64,000 nucleotides of DNA from DATDAH01 sp963845425 (GCA_963845425.1 CAWJSC010000016.1:269629-333628); one strand, 5' to 3'. Positions 19,504-28,143 are shown, counted from the first letter of the stretch. Notes: generated by a model not told the origin, from the sequence alone. Made by a program: numbers and translations.

Positions 19504-20143
19504 GACGGAGTGAACGCTCGAGACCGCGCGGGAGGCGGCTGGCCAGCAGCCCTGCGTCGACGGCCCGGGCCACCGCCGGGTCGAACGCCACCTCGGCCCG
19601 CACCGGTGCCCCCACGACCTGCTCGACATCGGTGCGGTCGAGAGCCCGGCCCGGCTCGGTGACCAGAACGACCCCCGAGGGCCGCAACGGGGGGTCCGCA
19701 GCTCGCCGCAGGGCCAGGTAGCAGGCCCGGGTGACGAGCAGGGAGTGGGTCGAGCGGGCCGCGACGACCGCCCGACCGGGCTCGTTGCGGTCGAGCACGC
19801 CGCAGTCCACGACGACGGAGCGTCGGGGGTCGAGGGCGGCCACCAGGGCCTCCACCCGGGCCGTCGGGCCGAGATGCTCCCGCCCCCGCGGGAGCACGGC
19901 CAGGCCCGCGGCCGCCGACAGCTCGATGCGGCCGAGGCCGTCGGCGGGTACGTCGGGCCCCGCGGCCAACCATTCGGTCAGGCCGGGCCCGTCGGGCTCG
20001 GGCAGGCCCAGGGTGGCGGGCAGGTCGCCGGCCAGGTCGACCAGCAGCACGTCGTGACCGGCGCGGTTGAGGGTGAGGCCGAGGGCGGCGGTGACCACGG
20101 TGGTCCCCACACCGCCTTTGAGGGCCCAGCAGGAAAGGAGCAC
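19493..20143 (-). CDS. TadZ/Ssd-like MinD-ParA family ATPase
   Basis: 216 residues. Begins with SCWALKGGVGTT, a deviant Walker A motif, and has LLVDLAGDLPATLG and VVVDCGVL strands. In actinobacterial tad loci such a protein (Rv3660c, Ssd) precedes tadA and is thought to place the pilus machinery or affect septation. GTG 20143 has GGGGGA about 7 nt upstream. First gene of the tad operon; its promoter would lie within 20144-20292, shared with the divergent HAD gene, where only a short gtcggcc/ggccgac dyad stands out. Confidence 0.82.
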   Translation of the reverse strand: MLLSCWALKGGVGTTVVTAALGLTLNRAGHDVLLVDLAGDLPATLGLPEPDGPGLTEWLAAGPDVPADGLGRIELSAAAGLAVLPRGREHLGPTARVEALVAALDPRRSVVVDCGVLDRNEPGRAVVAARSTHSLLVTRACYLALRRAADPPLRPSGVVLVTEPGRALDRTDVEQVVGAPVRAEVAFDPAVARAVDAGLLASRLPRGLERSLRRAA

Positions 20144-20292
20144 AGGACGTCCCCCGGAAGCAGGTGGCAGGAGGGGGAGGCGCCGGGGCGGTCGGCCAAC
20201 GGGTGAACGCCGGCCGACTCGCGAGGACCCCGACGTTACGCGTGACGACCTTCACGGACAAGGGGTGGATCCGGTTCCTAGGGTGGGCGCCC

Positions 20293-21129
20293 ATGGAGGC
20301 CGCCTTCTTCGACCTGGACAAGACGGTCATCGCCCGCGCCTCGATGGTGGCCTTCGGCAAGCCCCTCTACCGAGCCGGCCTGCTCTCCCGCTGGTTGTTG
20401 CTGCGGGCCCTCTACGGCCAGCTGGTCTACCTCTACCTCGGCGCGGACGAGGCCCGGATGGCCAAGATGCGCGAGGCCGCCCTCCGGGTGACCGCCGGTT
20501 GGTCCCGGGACCACATTCGCTCCCTGGTGCGCGAGACCCTCGAGGAGGTGATCGAGCCGATCATCTACGAGGAGGCCCTCGACCTGATCCGCTTCCACCA
20601 GGGCGAGGGACGCAAGGTGTTCATCGTCTCCGCCTCGCCCGAGGAGATCGTCGACCCCCTGGCCCAGTACCTCGGGGTGCACGACGTCATCGCCACCCGG
20701 CCCGAGGTGGACGAGCACGGCCGCTACTCCGGGGGCGTCGACTTCTACTCCTACGGCCCCACGAAGGTGGTGGCCATGCAGGAGGCGGCCGAGCGGTACG
20801 GCCTCGACCTCAGCGCGTCGTACGCCTACTCGGACTCCATAACCGACGAGCCCATGCTCTCCGCCGTGGGTCACCCGGTCGTGGTCAACCCCGACCGCGC
20901 CCTGGCCCGGATCGCGGCGGAGCGGGAGTGGGAGGTCCGGGTCTTCGAGCGTCCCGTGAAGATGCGCGACCGCGTGTCGATGCCGACCCCCGGCCAGACG
21001 GCGGCCATCAGCGGCGGCCTCGCAGCAATCGTGGCCGGGGTGGTCGTGTTCTGGTTGCTGCGCCGCGAGCCCGAGCCGTCCCGCCGCGAGCGGTGGGAGC
21101 GGGCGATCCGACGCCGCCTGCGACGCTAG
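20293..21129 (+). CDS. HAD-IB family hydrolase (SerB-like) with C-terminal membrane anchor
   Basis: 278-residue phosphatase-fold protein. FFDLDKTVI supplies motif I (DxDKT), VSASPEEI motif II, and YAYSDSITDEPML motif III with SDS/D acidic ligands. After residue about 235 there is a single hydrophobic segment (LAAIVAGVVVFWLL) and a basic tail, so it is tail-anchored in the membrane. The syntenic Rv3661 lies at the same place next to the tad genes. Proposed substrates for the family are phosphomonoesters including phosphoserine and lysophospholipids; none can be assigned. ATG 20293 chosen because it begins the HAD fold (MEAAFFDLD). Confidence 0.88.
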   Translation: MEAAFFDLDKTVIARASMVAFGKPLYRAGLLSRWLLLRALYGQLVYLYLGADEARMAKMREAALRVTAGWSRDHIRSLVRETLEEVIEPIIYEEALDLIRFHQGEGRKVFIVSASPEEIVDPLAQYLGVHDVIATRPEVDEHGRYSGGVDFYSYGPTKVVAMQEAAERYGLDLSASYAYSDSITDEPMLSAVGHPVVVNPDRALARIAAEREWEVRVFERPVKMRDRVSMPTPGQTAAISGGLAAIVAGVVVFWLLRREPEPSRRERWERAIRRRLRR

Positions 21130-21196
21130 GGCGTCGGCCGGACGCGACGAACGGCCCGACCGATGGCCGGACCGCCCTCCCCCGGAATCAGGTTGA

Positions 21197-21271
21197 TCAG
21201 GTCTCCTGGAGCTTCTTCGCGACGACCACGCCGAGAACCACCACGACCAGGAGAATCAGCAGCTTCTTCAT
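21197..21271 (-). CDS. Putative 24-residue membrane microprotein
   Basis: A short frame: Met-Lys-Lys, then about 15 hydrophobic residues (LLILLVVVVLGVVVA), then KKLQET and a TGA stop. The layout of two lysines, one helix and a basic C-terminal tail is typical of small membrane proteins, and DLW-39-like actinobacterial microproteins look similar though longer. The ribosome site is weak. It occupies otherwise unexplained sequence between the HAD gene and tRNA-Sec. Judged from composition and lysine placement only. Confidence 0.5.
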   Translation of the reverse strand: MKKLLILLVVVVLGVVVAKKLQET

Positions 21272-21310
21272 CGGGCCAGCCTAGGGGTGGATGCCCCTAG
21301 CGTGTCGGGC

Positions 21311-21406
21311 GGAGGTGTCCGAGCACCTGGTGGGCTCCCCCGCCTTCAAAGCGGGTGGGACGGGCGATCCCCGTCCGGCGGGTTCGATTCCCGTCCACCT
21401 CCGCCA
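21311..21406 (+). tRNA. selC: tRNA-Sec (anticodon UCA)
   Basis: A 96-nt tRNA with encoded CCA. The acceptor arm ggaggtg pairs with cacctcc, discriminator G, CCA at 21404-21406. The anticodon stem CCCGC/GCGGG holds loop CTTCAAA with anticodon TCA at 21346-21348. A long variable arm (ggacggg / cccgtcc, 7 bp, 21358-21376) and a ggttcgattcc T-loop complete it. UCA anticodon plus long variable arm plus roughly 13-bp acceptor-T stack identify selenocysteine tRNA, meaning the organism can decode UGA as Sec if SelA, SelB and SelD are present elsewhere. Confidence 0.95.
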
Positions 21407-21456
21407 CCGGGGTCGCGACCTGAGGCCCGCAAGGACGTTCCGCGGAACGGCTTCGA

Positions 21457-21510
21457 GTCGGCGGTGGCGGTGACCCGGTCGGCGGTGGCGGTGACCCGGT
21501 CGGCGGTGGG
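21457..21510. repeat. 21-bp tandem repeat, about 2.5 copies
   Basis: Unit gtcggcggtggcggtgaccc(g) repeats at 21457-21477 and 21478-21498 exactly and part of a third copy follows. It lies between tRNA-Sec and the stop of the FAH-family gene. No hairpin; function unknown, possibly replication slippage. Confidence 0.8.
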
Positions 21511-21516
21511 GCGACC

Positions 21517-22356
21517 TCAGACACAGTGGTTCCGCAGGGAGCCGATCCCCTCGATGTGGGACTCCAGCACGTCGCCCGGCGCCAGGAAGCGGCCGTCGGC
21601 CATGCCGACGCCGGAAGGCGTGCCGGTGAAGATCAGGTCCCCGGGGTGAAGGGTGAGGATCCCCGACAGGTACTCGATCAGCGTCGGGACATCGACGATC
21701 AGGCCCGCGGTGCGGTCGTCCTGGCGCACCTCGCCGTTGACCGAGCAGGACAGGCCCAGATCGGCGGGATCGGGGACCAGGTCGGTGGACACGACCACCG
21801 GCCCGATCGGCCCGTAGCCGTCCCGGGACTTGCCCAGGTCGAAGTGGGGCGGGGCCGAAGCGAACTGGAGGGCGCGGTCGGAGATGTCCTGGCCCACCGT
21901 GAGGCCGGCGACGTGGTCCCAGGCGTCGGCCGCAGTGATGTCCCGGCCCCCGGGCCCGACGACCACGACCAGCTCCACCTCGTAGTCGACGGTCGCCGCC
22001 CGCAGCTCGATGTCGGCGGCGGGACCGACCAGGCAGCCGGGGAACTTGGTGAAGATCAGGGGCGTCGGCGGGGCGTCCATCCCCGACTCCTCGGCGTGGG
22101 AGCGGTAGTTGAGGCCTACGGCGAACACGTGTCGCGGCCGGGGCACAGGTGGCCCGAGGAGGGCAGGGTCGGCCGTGCCTCCGGGCGGGGCCGCCGCCAG
22201 CCCGGCGGTCGCGGCGTGCAGCGCCTCCGGGTCCGCCAGGGCCACGAGCGGGTCGGCCAGTCGGTCCTCCCCAGCCACGGCCGCGAGGTCGTACCAGTGC
22301 CCCGCCTCGTCGACCAGGACGGCCCGGTCCTCCACGTTGGCCAATCGGTACCCCAT
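21517..22356 (-). CDS. Fumarylacetoacetate hydrolase family protein
   Basis: 279 residues of the FAH/2-hydroxyhepta-2,4-diene-1,7-dioate isomerase superfamily, which cleave or isomerise beta-diketo acids in aromatic degradation. VFAVGLNYRSHAEE, the metal-binding ATVDYEVELVVVVG (Glu ligands) and FTGTPSGVGMADGRFLAPGD are the family hallmarks. ATG 22356 has GAGGAG 8 nt upstream. The gene stands downstream of an aminotransferase (45-bp gap) in the same direction; a shared catabolic role is possible but unsupported by other genes. Confidence 0.91.
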   Translation of the reverse strand: MGYRLANVEDRAVLVDEAGHWYDLAAVAGEDRLADPLVALADPEALHAATAGLAAAPPGGTADPALLGPPVPRPRHVFAVGLNYRSHAEESGMDAPPTPLIFTKFPGCLVGPAADIELRAATVDYEVELVVVVGPGGRDITAADAWDHVAGLTVGQDISDRALQFASAPPHFDLGKSRDGYGPIGPVVVSTDLVPDPADLGLSCSVNGEVRQDDRTAGLIVDVPTLIEYLSGILTLHPGDLIFTGTPSGVGMADGRFLAPGDVLESHIEGIGSLRNHCV

Positions 22357-22400
22357 GCCGTCACTCCTCGTCTCGCGGATCCAATGCGTCAGGGATCCGA

Positions 22401-23621
22401 TCAGGCGCCGAAGGTCCGTCGGACGATGGCGATGATCGCTTCGATGTCGTCGTCGGTCGCCGTCAGCACGGGCTTGAACTGGAGGACCCGAGGGTCGTAG
22501 CTGGCGAAGAAGGCGTAGATGCCCTCGTCGAACAGGGCCTTCATGGCATGCATGCCGCCGTGGTCGTCTTCGAAGACGAAGGCCAGGAGCATCCCGCGGC
22601 GGCGCACGCCGAACGGCAGATCGGCGAAGGCGTCGCCCAGGCGCTGACCGGCGGCCTGCACCCGCTCGAGGAAGCCGGGTGCGGTGACGATGTCGATGAC
22701 CTCGGCCGCGGCCACACACCCCAGCTCCGCGCCGCCGAAGGTCGAGACGTGACAGAACGGGTGGTCGGCGAAGAACCGGTGCACCTCCGGGATCATCAGG
22801 GTGGCGGCGATCGGATAGATCCCGCCCGACAGTCCCTTGCCGGTCACGAGCAGGTCGGGGACTCCGTCCTCCTGGTCCACGTACCAGACCGATCCGGTGC
22901 GCCCCAGGCCGGTCTGGACCTCATCGGCGATGTAGAGCGCACCCCGCTGGTGGCACAGGTCGGCCACGCCGGCGAGGTAGCCGGGCTCGGGCATCGGGAA
23001 CCCGGCGGTGGCGGGGATCGACTCGAGGATCACCGCGGCGGTGTCGTCGCCGATCGCCGCGTCCATCGCCCCGAGGTCGTTGTGGGCCACGTGCACGAAG
23101 CCGGGTAGGTCGTGGCCCCACAGGCCGTGGTCCCGAGGGTCACCGGCGGCCAGGGCCAGGCCCGTGTGGCCGTGGTAGGCGCCGGTCACCGACACGATCG
23201 TGCGCCGGCCCGTGTGACCCCGGGCCACCTTGAGGGCGAGGTCCACGGCCTCCCCCCCACCGACGGAGAAGACGACGCCGCTGAGGCGGTTGCCGGTGGT
23301 GGCCGACAGGCGCTCGGCCGCGCCGGCCCGGTAGGCCGACACCAGGTGGTGGTTACCGACATCCGCGTGGTCCATGGCCGCCCGGACGGCGGCGATGACC
23401 CGGGGATTGCGGTGGCCGAGGTTGAACACGCCGCCGTTGCAGTGGCAGTTGAACCACTGTCGCCCGTCGTAGGCGTCGCTGAAGGTCACGCCCTCCCGGT
23501 CACCCATGACCACCTGGAGGCCACCCATCGACCAGATGTCCACCTTCGCCGGGTCGACGTGGGCCGCGAAGGCGGCCTCGGCGGCGGCCCGGTCGGGATA
23601 GGCGTCGGGTCCGGTCGTCAC
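22401..23621 (-). CDS. Class-III PLP-dependent aminotransferase
   Basis: 406-residue aminotransferase of the acetylornithine/ornithine/GABA type. The PLP-binding region has SVGGGEAVDLALK and GAYHGHTG; IADEVQTGLGRTG gives the Asp that contacts the pyridine N, and VTGKGLSGG contains the Schiff-base lysine. GTG 23621 overlaps the stop of the kinase-like gene upstream by GTGA. The genomic partner, a protein-kinase-fold protein of unknown role, suggests a specialised substrate rather than arginine biosynthesis, since no arg genes are near. Confidence 0.88.
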   Translation of the reverse strand: MTTGPDAYPDRAAAEAAFAAHVDPAKVDIWSMGGLQVVMGDREGVTFSDAYDGRQWFNCHCNGGVFNLGHRNPRVIAAVRAAMDHADVGNHHLVSAYRAGAAERLSATTGNRLSGVVFSVGGGEAVDLALKVARGHTGRRTIVSVTGAYHGHTGLALAAGDPRDHGLWGHDLPGFVHVAHNDLGAMDAAIGDDTAAVILESIPATAGFPMPEPGYLAGVADLCHQRGALYIADEVQTGLGRTGSVWYVDQEDGVPDLLVTGKGLSGGIYPIAATLMIPEVHRFFADHPFCHVSTFGGAELGCVAAAEVIDIVTAPGFLERVQAAGQRLGDAFADLPFGVRRRGMLLAFVFEDDHGGMHAMKALFDEGIYAFFASYDPRVLQFKPVLTATDDDIEAIIAIVRRTFGA

Positions 23622-24541
23622 CGCCAGGCCGCCTGCTTGGCCTTCCAGGCCGCGGGGTCGTAGTCGGGCGGCGGGACGAACATCGTCGGTGCGTTCCGCC
23701 GCACCTTGCGCCGCCACCAGTCGTAGCCCCGCAGCACCCGGTTCAGCATCGTCCAGGTCCTGACCTCGCCCGAGTAGTAGGCCCGGGCCTCCTCGACGGT
23801 GATCGGCGGATCGACCCGACCGGCGGTCGCGTCGATGACGGGCTGGACCCAGTCGTCGAGGTCGAGCTTGTAGAGGTTGCCCACCAGGTCCACGAGGGCA
23901 TGACGGGGATCCAGCCACCGCTTCATCGACGTCGGCAGCTCCCGGAGGTAGATCGGGCGCATGATCGGCGGGCCGGCCCGGAGGAACACGTCGAGGTCGA
24001 CCTCGATGTCGCCCTGGTCGTCGACCGAGAACGGCGTGGTCACGTCGATGTAGGTGACCTGCCCGTCGACGACGGCCCAGTTCCCCACCTGGGCGTCCAC
24101 GCCCCGCCGGTCGGTCGTAGCGGTGATCACGTGGTCGATCATCGCCACCACCAACGGATGGTCCGACGCCGGCGCAGTCTCCTTCAGGATCGCCTCGCCG
24201 AGGCACTCGGCGGGCAGGAGGGGCTGGACCACATACCCGGCGAGGTGGCCACCGTGCTCGACCAGACGCACCTCGGTGGTCACCACGTGCATGCCTGAAC
24301 GCCCCAGTTCGACCACGTTGCGGTCCACCACGTCGCGGTAGGCGGCGAAGGCCTCGCGGCTGGCGAAGGGTGGCACCCGTTTGCAGGCCACCCGGGGTGC
24401 ACCGAGGGGGGCGGCGAGGACGACGCTGGTGACGCCGAAGCCCCGTAGGTCCAGCGCGGAACGGTCGCCGGTGCGGAGCGCGTCCTGAACCACCGTCTCG
24501 AGCTCGATGAGCTCGGCGTCGCTGATCAGCTCGGCCCCCAC
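23618..24541 (-). CDS. Kinase-fold-like protein of unknown function (possibly DUF6206)
   Basis: 307 residues. VACKRVPPF may be the strand with an ATP-binding lysine, YVVQPLLPAE the hinge, and NWAVVDGQVTYIDVTTPFSV looks like a catalytic/metal loop (N...D) of aminoglycoside-phosphotransferase-like folds. A classical HxD motif is not obvious. C-terminal part is rich in Trp and Arg (YDWWRRKVRRNAP). GTG 24541 with GGAGGG about 7 nt upstream; 4-bp overlap with the aminotransferase downstream suggests a two-protein pathway. Assignment to DUF6206 is from memory and uncertain. Confidence 0.7.
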   Translation of the reverse strand: MGAELISDAELIELETVVQDALRTGDRSALDLRGFGVTSVVLAAPLGAPRVACKRVPPFASREAFAAYRDVVDRNVVELGRSGMHVVTTEVRLVEHGGHLAGYVVQPLLPAECLGEAILKETAPASDHPLVVAMIDHVITATTDRRGVDAQVGNWAVVDGQVTYIDVTTPFSVDDQGDIEVDLDVFLRAGPPIMRPIYLRELPTSMKRWLDPRHALVDLVGNLYKLDLDDWVQPVIDATAGRVDPPITVEEARAYYSGEVRTWTMLNRVLRGYDWWRRKVRRNAPTMFVPPPDYDPAAWKAKQAAWR

Positions 24542-24571
24542 GGCATCACCCTCCTCGGTCGGAGGGTGAAC

Positions 24572-25507
24572 CTAGACGGCCAGGAGGTCCCGGGCGCCGG
24601 TGTCGCTGCTCGGGTGGCGCAGCTTGGACATGGCCCGGGCCTCGATCTGGCGGATGCGCTCGCGGGTGAGGTTGAAGTGCTCCCCCACCTCTTCGAGCGT
24701 CCGGGGCTCGCCCCGGTCCAGGCCGAAGCGCAGCTTGAGGATCTCGCGCTCCCGCTCGTCGAGGGGGGCGAGCAAACGCTGGATCTCCTCGGGCAGCAGC
24801 GCGGTGGCCGCCACCTCGAAGGGGGACTCGGCGGAGCGGTCCTCGACCACGTCGCCCAGCTCGGCGTCGCCGTCCTCGCGCAGGGGCTCGGACAGCGAGA
24901 GGGGCTCGGCCGCGAAGCGGAGGGCCTCGGTGACCTTGTCCTCGGGCATCTCGACCTCGGCGGCCAGCTCGGACAAGGTGGCGGGGCGGCCGTACTTCAG
25001 CTCGAGGCGGGAGCGGGCCTTCTGCAGGCGGGCCAGGGTGTCGCCGGCGTGCACGGGCAGGCGGATGGTCCGGCCCGTGTTGGCGATGCCGCGGGTGATG
25101 GCCTGGCGGATCCACCACGTGGCGTAGGTGGAGAACTTGAAGCCCTTGCGCCAGTCGAACTTCTCGACGGCGTGCATCAGGCCGAGGTTGCCCTCCTGGA
25201 TCAGGTCCAGCAGAGGCAGGCCCGACGCCTGGTACTTCTTGGCGATGGAGACGACCAGCCGGAGGTTGGACTGCACAAACGTGCGCTCGGCGTCCTCGCC
25301 CAGGCGGATGGCCTTGCGCAGCTCCCGCTTCTTGGTGGGGGTCAGCGCCGTCGCCGCGTCCATCTCCTCGCGGGCCGCGGTGCCGCCCTCGATCTGCTGC
25401 GCGAGGCGGACCTCGTCGTCCTTGGTGAGCAGTGGGTACTGCCCGATGTCGGTGAGGTACAGGCGAACGAGGTCTTCTTCGTCCCGCTCGACTCGTTCCT
25501 TGGCCAA
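24572..25507 (-). CDS. RNA polymerase sigma-70 factor (RpoD/HrdB/SigB type, short N-terminus)
   Basis: 311 residues with regions 1.2 (DLVRLYLTDIGQYPLLT), 2.1-2.4 (SNLRLVVSIAKKY, LIQEGNLGLMHAVEKFDW, FKFSTYATWWIRQAI), 3 and 4 (PLDEREREILKLRFGL, TLEEVGEHFNLTRERIRQIEARAMSKLR). Region 1.1 is absent. Regions 2.4 and 4.2 are complete, so it should recognise ordinary -10/-35 promoters; it may be the principal sigma factor or a SigB-like group 2 factor. Start TTG 25507 with GGGAGA about 6 nt upstream. Upstream 176 bp separate it from the divergent monooxygenase gene. Confidence 0.93.
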   Translation of the reverse strand: MAKERVERDEEDLVRLYLTDIGQYPLLTKDDEVRLAQQIEGGTAAREEMDAATALTPTKKRELRKAIRLGEDAERTFVQSNLRLVVSIAKKYQASGLPLLDLIQEGNLGLMHAVEKFDWRKGFKFSTYATWWIRQAITRGIANTGRTIRLPVHAGDTLARLQKARSRLELKYGRPATLSELAAEVEMPEDKVTEALRFAAEPLSLSEPLREDGDAELGDVVEDRSAESPFEVAATALLPEEIQRLLAPLDEREREILKLRFGLDRGEPRTLEEVGEHFNLTRERIRQIEARAMSKLRHPSSDTGARDLLAV

Positions 25508-25683
25508 CGACCATCTCCCTGCGTGGTGGAACTTCGATGGACGGTACCGGCGACCAAGACGGAATCCCGTGGCCGCCGGTGGGGCCTTGCCTACGATACC
25601 GAGGCGGTCAAGAGGCCCAAACCGGCCCCGGCCGCTCCCCGTGGGCCTTCGGCCCCAACCCCCACGTCTTGAGGTCCTGCCCC

Positions 25684-26007
25684 GTGCCCACCGAGCCCGA
25701 CGAGGTCGAACTCGCCGTCGTGGTCATGCGGTTCCGGGCCGCGGACCCGGAGCGCCTCGTCGCGGTGCTGGCCAAGTACGTCGTCCTGGCCCGGGGCCAC
25801 CCCGGCTGTCGCAACATCGACCTGGTGGCCTCGGTCACCCACCCGGGACGCCTCCTGGTCATCCAGAAGTGGGCCTCTCCCGAGGCCCAGCGGGCCCACT
25901 TCGACTCCCCCGACATGGTGGAGATGGCCGAGGCCTGCCACGGTCTGCTGGCCGAGCCCCCCGACATCGACCTGCTCGACGCGATCAGCGCCCACGATCT
26001 GGCCTGA
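25684..26007 (+). CDS. Antibiotic biosynthesis monooxygenase (ABM) domain protein
   Basis: 107 residues with a single dimeric alpha/beta-barrel ABM fold: VVVMRFRAADPERLVAVL, the central GHPGCRNIDLVASVTHPGRLLVIQKW strand pair and AHFDSPDMVEMAEAC helix. Such small proteins act as quinol monooxygenases, haem-degrading enzymes or unknown. The conserved haem/Asn site of IsdG-type enzymes cannot be confirmed. GTG 25684 chosen; ribosome site weak. Alone between divergent and convergent genes. Confidence 0.8.
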   Translation: MPTEPDEVELAVVVMRFRAADPERLVAVLAKYVVLARGHPGCRNIDLVASVTHPGRLLVIQKWASPEAQRAHFDSPDMVEMAEACHGLLAEPPDIDLLDAISAHDLA

Positions 26008-26055
26008 CCCCCGAGCCGGGCCAGGCGCCGCGGCTGGTGGCGGGACCGGACGAGA

Positions 26056-26613
26056 TCAGACGGAGGCGTCGGCTTGCGCGGTGGCCGAGAGGGACCGGAC
26101 GTCGGCCCACGTGAGGTCGTCGGCGGACCAGAGCCGGTCGAAGGCGGCGTCGGCCTCGTCGCTGAAGCCGTGGCGGTTGCGGAAGTGGTAGATCCACCGC
26201 TGACGCTGGGCCTGCCGGCCGGTCCGGGCCAGGCGGCCGGCGGCGTAGACCTCCCACGCGATACCCGCCGCCGGCTCGAGGTCGGCATCCTCGGGCGCGT
26301 CGGCGAAGCCCTCGGTCAACCGATCGGCGGCCCGGAAGAAGAGGCGACCCAGCACACCGGCCGTGAAGGACTCGGAGAGCTGGCGGGGGTGCTTGGGGTC
26401 CTCGAAGGCACCGCTCTCCATCGACACCACGATGGGGTCCATCGAGTCCAGGCTGTACCGGCCGAGGGGCGAGGTGTCATCCAGTTCGACGACCACCTCG
26501 CGGTCCGCGGGCAGGCCGGCGGCATCGGCCACCTCGGCCGCGATGGCCAGGAGGCGCTCCGGGTCGTAGTCCACCATCGCCCAACGGTCGGGCCGCAGGA
26601 CCACGTTCGCCAT
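26056..26613 (-). CDS. Hypothetical protein next to ferritin-like genes
   Basis: 185 residues, not recognised. It is acidic and soluble, with PERLLAIAAEVADAAGLPADREVVVELDD at the start, an aromatic Arg-rich stretch RWIYHFRNRHGFSDEADAAFDRLW later, and no membrane segment. It lies 12 bp after the DUF455-like gene in the same direction and is probably cotranscribed with the two ferritin-like genes. ATG 26613 is used; TTG 26628 would overlap the previous stop. Confidence 0.65.
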   Translation of the reverse strand: MANVVLRPDRWAMVDYDPERLLAIAAEVADAAGLPADREVVVELDDTSPLGRYSLDSMDPIVVSMESGAFEDPKHPRQLSESFTAGVLGRLFFRAADRLTEGFADAPEDADLEPAAGIAWEVYAAGRLARTGRQAQRQRWIYHFRNRHGFSDEADAAFDRLWSADDLTWADVRSLSATAQADASV

Positions 26614-26624
26614 GGCAGTGGCGC

Positions 26625-27458
26625 TCAAGCCGTGGCGAGGGCGGCGGCCGCCTCCTGGCGGGTGCGGGCCTCCTCGAGCGCCTGGCTGGCGAGGTCGGCG
26701 ATCTCGTCGATCTCCTCGTCGTCGAACCCGGCCAGCTCACGGAAGCGACGGGCCAGCTTCACGGGGCTGTCGTCCTCGTCGCTGCGGAAGCCGCCGAGGG
26801 AGAAGAGCTTGTCCACCACGCGCTGGAACTCGAGGGCGTCCTTGCGGCGTTCGGGATCGTCGGCGGTGAGGCGACGCAGCCAGTCCGAGCCCATCTTCAC
26901 GTGGGTGACCTCGTCGGCCAGCATCCAGTCCTCGCAGAACTCCAGCACCGGGTCGCCGGCGATCTCGCCGAACTCCCGCATGGTGTTGAAGACGTCGATG
27001 GCCAGGCCCTCCAGGGCCCGGTTCACGCCGGTGAGGCGCAGGACCGGGTCGGGGTTGCAGGCCGCGGCGTAGAGGAAGGCGCCCTCGGAGAACTCCCCGA
27101 TCTCGGTGCCCATCCAATCCGACAGCTTCACGGAGATCTCGCAGTGACGGGCCTCGTCCCAGCACTGGCGGGCCATGTCGAGCTTCAGCGCGAAGGGCGC
27201 CTCGTCCCGGCCGTCGCCGGTGTCGAAGTCCCAGCAGGTGCGACCCGCGCCCTCGAGGGCCTGGATCTCGCCCACGAAGATCCCGTGCATCAGGGCCCGG
27301 GCGGCATCCGCGGAGTCCGGGCGCTCCGGCGTCAGCCGGGCCTGGGTCCGCATACGGCTGTTCTTGACCGAGCGGGGGTCACTGATGCGGTCCTGGATGT
27401 CGACCCGGACGAAACGCTCGTCGCGGGCCAGGTCCTCGACCGGATGGGCTTTCCTCAT
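26625..27458 (-). CDS. Ferritin-like (DUF455-type) protein
   Basis: 277 residues of the ferritin-like helical superfamily. Candidate di-iron ligands are E in VGEIQALEGAG, E/H in CWDEARHCEI, E in NRALEGLAIDVF and E/H in LADEVTHVKMG, the spacing of the four-helix MiaE/DUF455 group. Members are diiron oxygenases or oxidases, mostly of unknown substrate. ATG 27458 overlaps the stop of the second ferritin-like gene upstream (ATGA), so the two proteins may form a complex. Confidence 0.82.
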   Translation of the reverse strand: MRKAHPVEDLARDERFVRVDIQDRISDPRSVKNSRMRTQARLTPERPDSADAARALMHGIFVGEIQALEGAGRTCWDFDTGDGRDEAPFALKLDMARQCWDEARHCEISVKLSDWMGTEIGEFSEGAFLYAAACNPDPVLRLTGVNRALEGLAIDVFNTMREFGEIAGDPVLEFCEDWMLADEVTHVKMGSDWLRRLTADDPERRKDALEFQRVVDKLFSLGGFRSDEDDSPVKLARRFRELAGFDDEEIDEIADLASQALEEARTRQEAAAALATA

Positions 27459-28120
27459 GCCGTCACCTCCGTGGGCTGTGGCTCAGCGTAGGCGTCGCCG
27501 ATGGTGCCGGGCCCGGCGATGCCGCCTGCCGCCAACATCAGCTTCTCCAGGTGGGCCACCCGGTCGGCGGCCCGCTGTACTTCCTCGTCGGTCTCGATCA
27601 GCGACTGGATGAGCATCTCGCCGTCGCGCCAGTCGTCGAACTCGTCGGCCAAGGCGAAATCGAGGGAGCGGATGGTGGGCGCGTCGGTGATCCGGCTCGT
27701 GTTGTTCCGGTGATACGTGTACGCCGCGATCTTGTGCGGGATCAGCACCCGGTAGACCCCGACCAGCTTCTCGATGGTCAGCTCCGGGGCCTCGGGCTCG
27801 GTCATGGCGTCCACGAACGCGACCAGCTCGTCGTTGGGTGGCCCGGTGAGCTTCTCGGGGTTCATCTCCCGCAGCTCGGGCAGCCGCTTGTGCCAGAGCT
27901 CGCTGTGCCAGGCATGGTGGTAGCAGTGGGTGCCGAGGCGCAGCTTGACGTCGATCTCGGGCACGGTGGCCACCCACCCGCCGAGCACCTCGAACAGGCG
28001 CATCTCGATCCACTTGTAGTGCCCGACCCGCTTCGCGGTCTCCTCGACGGAGAAGGACCCCGGCAGTTCCCGCCGGTCCCACGGGGCGAACGCGGCACGA
28101 GGGCGCTTCGGGTCGGCCAT
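27455..28120 (-). CDS. Ferritin-like helical protein, partner of the DUF455-type gene
   Basis: 221 residues, mostly helical, with GTHCYHHAWHSELWHKRLPELREMN and KIAAYTYHRNNTSRITDAPTIRSLDFALADEFDDWRDGEMLIQSL, where His and Glu residues could form a metal site. ATG 28120 follows a promoter region with a TTGACCG-AA-CGGTCAA dyad. Paired by a 4-bp overlap with the ferritin-like gene downstream. Function unknown; a diiron oxygenase pair is the likeliest reading. Confidence 0.75.
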   Translation of the reverse strand: MADPKRPRAAFAPWDRRELPGSFSVEETAKRVGHYKWIEMRLFEVLGGWVATVPEIDVKLRLGTHCYHHAWHSELWHKRLPELREMNPEKLTGPPNDELVAFVDAMTEPEAPELTIEKLVGVYRVLIPHKIAAYTYHRNNTSRITDAPTIRSLDFALADEFDDWRDGEMLIQSLIETDEEVQRAADRVAHLEKLMLAAGGIAGPGTIGDAYAEPQPTEVTA

Positions 28121-28143
28121 GAGACAAAACCTAGCGCTTTGCC

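Noticed and set aside
20192..20221. gtcggcc...ggccgac dyad between tad and HAD genes as operator
   Set aside because: Seven-base G+C arms with a long spacer; not distinctive enough.
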